Source of the DNA: Pseudogemmobacter humi
Lineage (GTDB): Bacteria > Pseudomonadota > Alphaproteobacteria > Rhodobacterales > Rhodobacteraceae
Assembly (NCBI RefSeq): GCF_900609055.1
Contig: NZ_UXAW01000138.1
Span: 1-40,260 of the forward strand
DNA length: 40,260 nt
Direction of reading: 5' to 3'
Part shown: positions 39,232 through 40,260 of the stretch, piece by piece
How positions within the stretch are numbered: the first letter of the stretch is position 1
Layout of the letters: the number at the start of each line of letters is the position of its first letter
Notes under the pieces: generated by a model
The model's database searches: none
What the model was told of the DNA's origin: nothing
The model's input: the letters and a program-made list of their open reading frames with translations, nothing else
Made by a program: the position numbers and the translations under genes

Positions 39232-39534
39232 ATGGTCGACTCCTGCTGAAAACACGCTCCGGACATATCCCACACCACCAGCCGGAACCGGCCATCTGCG
39301 CATATCCATACAAACCCGGATGAAGCGAGCAATCCGTCACCGTTTAAACAGGAGCCCCCACCGGGCAGGCCCCGCCCCCTCCGCAATGCTGCAAGGCAGC
39401 GGATATCGTTCCGTAGCGGGCAGCGTACGCTCCTGCAAGACCGCAGCAACCTTCATCGGCGAGTATCCGGTTTCGCCGGAAGCCCGTTTGCCGCTTTTCC
39501 GGCACCTGTTCATGTCTCGCCACCGGAGCCCGCC
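39232..39534. promoter_or_regulatory. Divergent intergenic region between wzc and the tail-spike-like gene
   Basis: 303 bp that must carry the promoter of the exopolysaccharide locus (leftwards) and of the gene at 39535 (rightwards). A small hairpin TCCGG-TTTCG-CCGGA lies near 39470. No convincing -35/-10 pair or known operator found by eye. The left end (39232-39360) is AT-richer. Confidence 0.4.
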
Positions 39535-40260
39535 ATGCCCCTGACCAGCAGCCTGATCACCGGTCGCCTTCCCCTGCCGACGGGGCAGCCCTTCGCCGGG
39601 GGAAAGCTGATCTTCACCCTTTCCTCCTGGGACCGCGAGGGCGCGGATATCCTGCTGCCCGCCGCCCTTGTCGTGACCATGGACGAGACCGGGGCCTTGC
39701 CGGAAGGTTTCCGCCTCTGGCGCAACAGCGAAGGCCTGCGCGGCACGCATTACAGCGTGACGGCCCAGTGGGATGAAAGCGACCGCGCAAGGGGCTCGGT
39801 CCAGCGCGAGGTGTCGCTGGGCACCATCCAGATCGGGGGGGCGGCGGAATATGTGCTGGGAGATCTGCTTGGGAACAGCGTCCCGGCCGCCACGCCCAGC
39901 TTCTGGGTTCAGGCCTCCGAGGCCGTGGTAGAGACGGTTCTGACCGCCGCCAGCGCCCTGGAGGGGTTCACCGCGCCGGGCTATCTGGCGGCGACAGAGG
40001 CCGCGGGGACTACGGCCGGGCTGCGGGCGGCCGAGGCCGCCTCGGATGCGACCCGCGCCGAAGCCGCCCGTATCGCCACCGAGGCCGCGGCGCTATCGGC
40101 GCAAAGCGCGGCGCTGACACTGGCCAGCTGGAGCGCGTTGCAGGCGATCAGCGGTGTGGCTACCGGCACCGGCGCCGAGGTGCTCGATCTCGACACCGGC
40201 ACGCATACCGATCCTGTCGCCGGCGGCACGGTGGCCAATGCCGGGCGCTACAGCTGGTCT
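39535..40260 (+). CDS. Phage tail-fibre/tail-spike-like protein (N-terminal part)
   Basis: 242 codons to the window edge, no stop. The N-terminus PLTSSLITGRLPLPTGQPFA, GGKLIFTLSSWDREGADILL and PAALVVTMDETGALPEGF, then LWRNSEGLRGTHYSVT, is a beta-sandwich-like head-binding domain pattern seen at the start of tail-fibre proteins of alphaproteobacterial phages and gene-transfer agents. An Ala-rich helical stalk follows (AATEAAGTTAGLRAAEAASD, ATRAEAARIATEAAALSAQS), then a Gly/Thr-rich region. ATG 39535 has CGGAG upstream. Downstream domains, perhaps a polysaccharide-degrading beta-helix or SGNH domain, are not visible. The position beside the polysaccharide locus suggests action on or binding to the polymer. 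Confidence 0.7.
   Translation, partial: MPLTSSLITGRLPLPTGQPFAGGKLIFTLSSWDREGADILLPAALVVTMDETGALPEGFRLWRNSEGLRGTHYSVTAQWDESDRARGSVQREVSLGTIQIGGAAEYVLGDLLGNSVPAATPSFWVQASEAVVETVLTAASALEGFTAPGYLAATEAAGTTAGLRAAEAASDATRAEAARIATEAAALSAQSAALTLASWSALQAISGVATGTGAEVLDLDTGTHTDPVAGGTVANAGRYSWS

Noticed and set aside
37288-39249. 653-codon plus-strand frame across wzc
   Set aside because: Antisense to Wzc with diagnostic kinase motifs; composition is His/Arg/Gln-rich shadow.
1-40260. CRISPR arrays, tRNA and rRNA genes
   Set aside because: No regularly spaced direct repeats, no cloverleaf-like or rRNA-like sequence noticed by eye on either strand.

Overview
High-GC DNA whose gene families point to an alphaproteobacterium, most likely Rhodobacteraceae (Paracoccus/Roseobacter-like). 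A plasmid replication initiator of the RepA (RPA) family sits next to a divergent parA-parB pair, so the window is probably part of a plasmid or chromid rather than the main chromosome. This placement is inferred from gene families and base composition; no database search was possible.

Layout. (1) 1-9.9 kb, iron/heme uptake. There are two paralogous sets of FecI-type ECF sigma factor, FecR-type anti-sigma factor and TonB-dependent receptor. The left set is on the minus strand and its receptor runs off the window edge; that receptor resembles HasR-type heme receptors. The right set is on the plus strand, has a siderophore-type receptor, and is followed by a YncE-like secreted beta-propeller. 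Between them (2.5-4.2 kb) lies a scrapyard of IS21 fragments and a broken DUF1403 gene, with one apparently intact 41-codon membrane microgene in the middle that has its own palindrome, ribosome binding site and terminator. (2) 9.9-11.1 kb, more debris: fragments of an IS66 transposase, IS21-like ends and a serine recombinase, plus a 61-aa coiled-coil protein. (3) 11.1-13.4 kb: a two-domain ABM-like protein divergent from a WYL/YafY regulator, then a PPP-type phosphatase. (4) 13.5-17.6 kb, the replication and partition core: parB, parA, a putative origin with two 15-bp iterons and a perfect DnaA box, then repA. Two 18-bp palindromes of the form TGTTTCGC-NN-GCGAAACA, one inside parB and one between parA and parB, look like parS centromere sites. 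(5) 17.6-39.2 kb, a long minus-strand exopolysaccharide locus.

How the exopolysaccharide genes fit together. Wzc (co-polymerase/tyrosine kinase), YjbH, YjbF and Wza form the export end. An ExoY/WcaJ-like sugar transferase starts the lipid-linked unit. Gmd and Fcl make GDP-L-fucose. Five glycosyltransferases (WcaI-like, two GT4, two GT2) extend the unit. A WcaF-like acetyltransferase, an OafA-like acyltransferase and a periplasmic SGNH hydrolase probably set O-acylation. Wzx flips and Wzy polymerises. The content is colanic-acid-like and fucose-containing. Most neighbours overlap by ATGA or lie within a few bases, which indicates operonic expression. Divergent from wzc is the start of a phage-tail-spike-like protein that runs off the right edge.

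Most notable: the parS-like palindromes embedded in the par operon, the self-contained 41-codon microgene, the duplicated fcl 5' end in front of the SGNH hydrolase gene, and a bipartite motif shared upstream of both TonB receptors.
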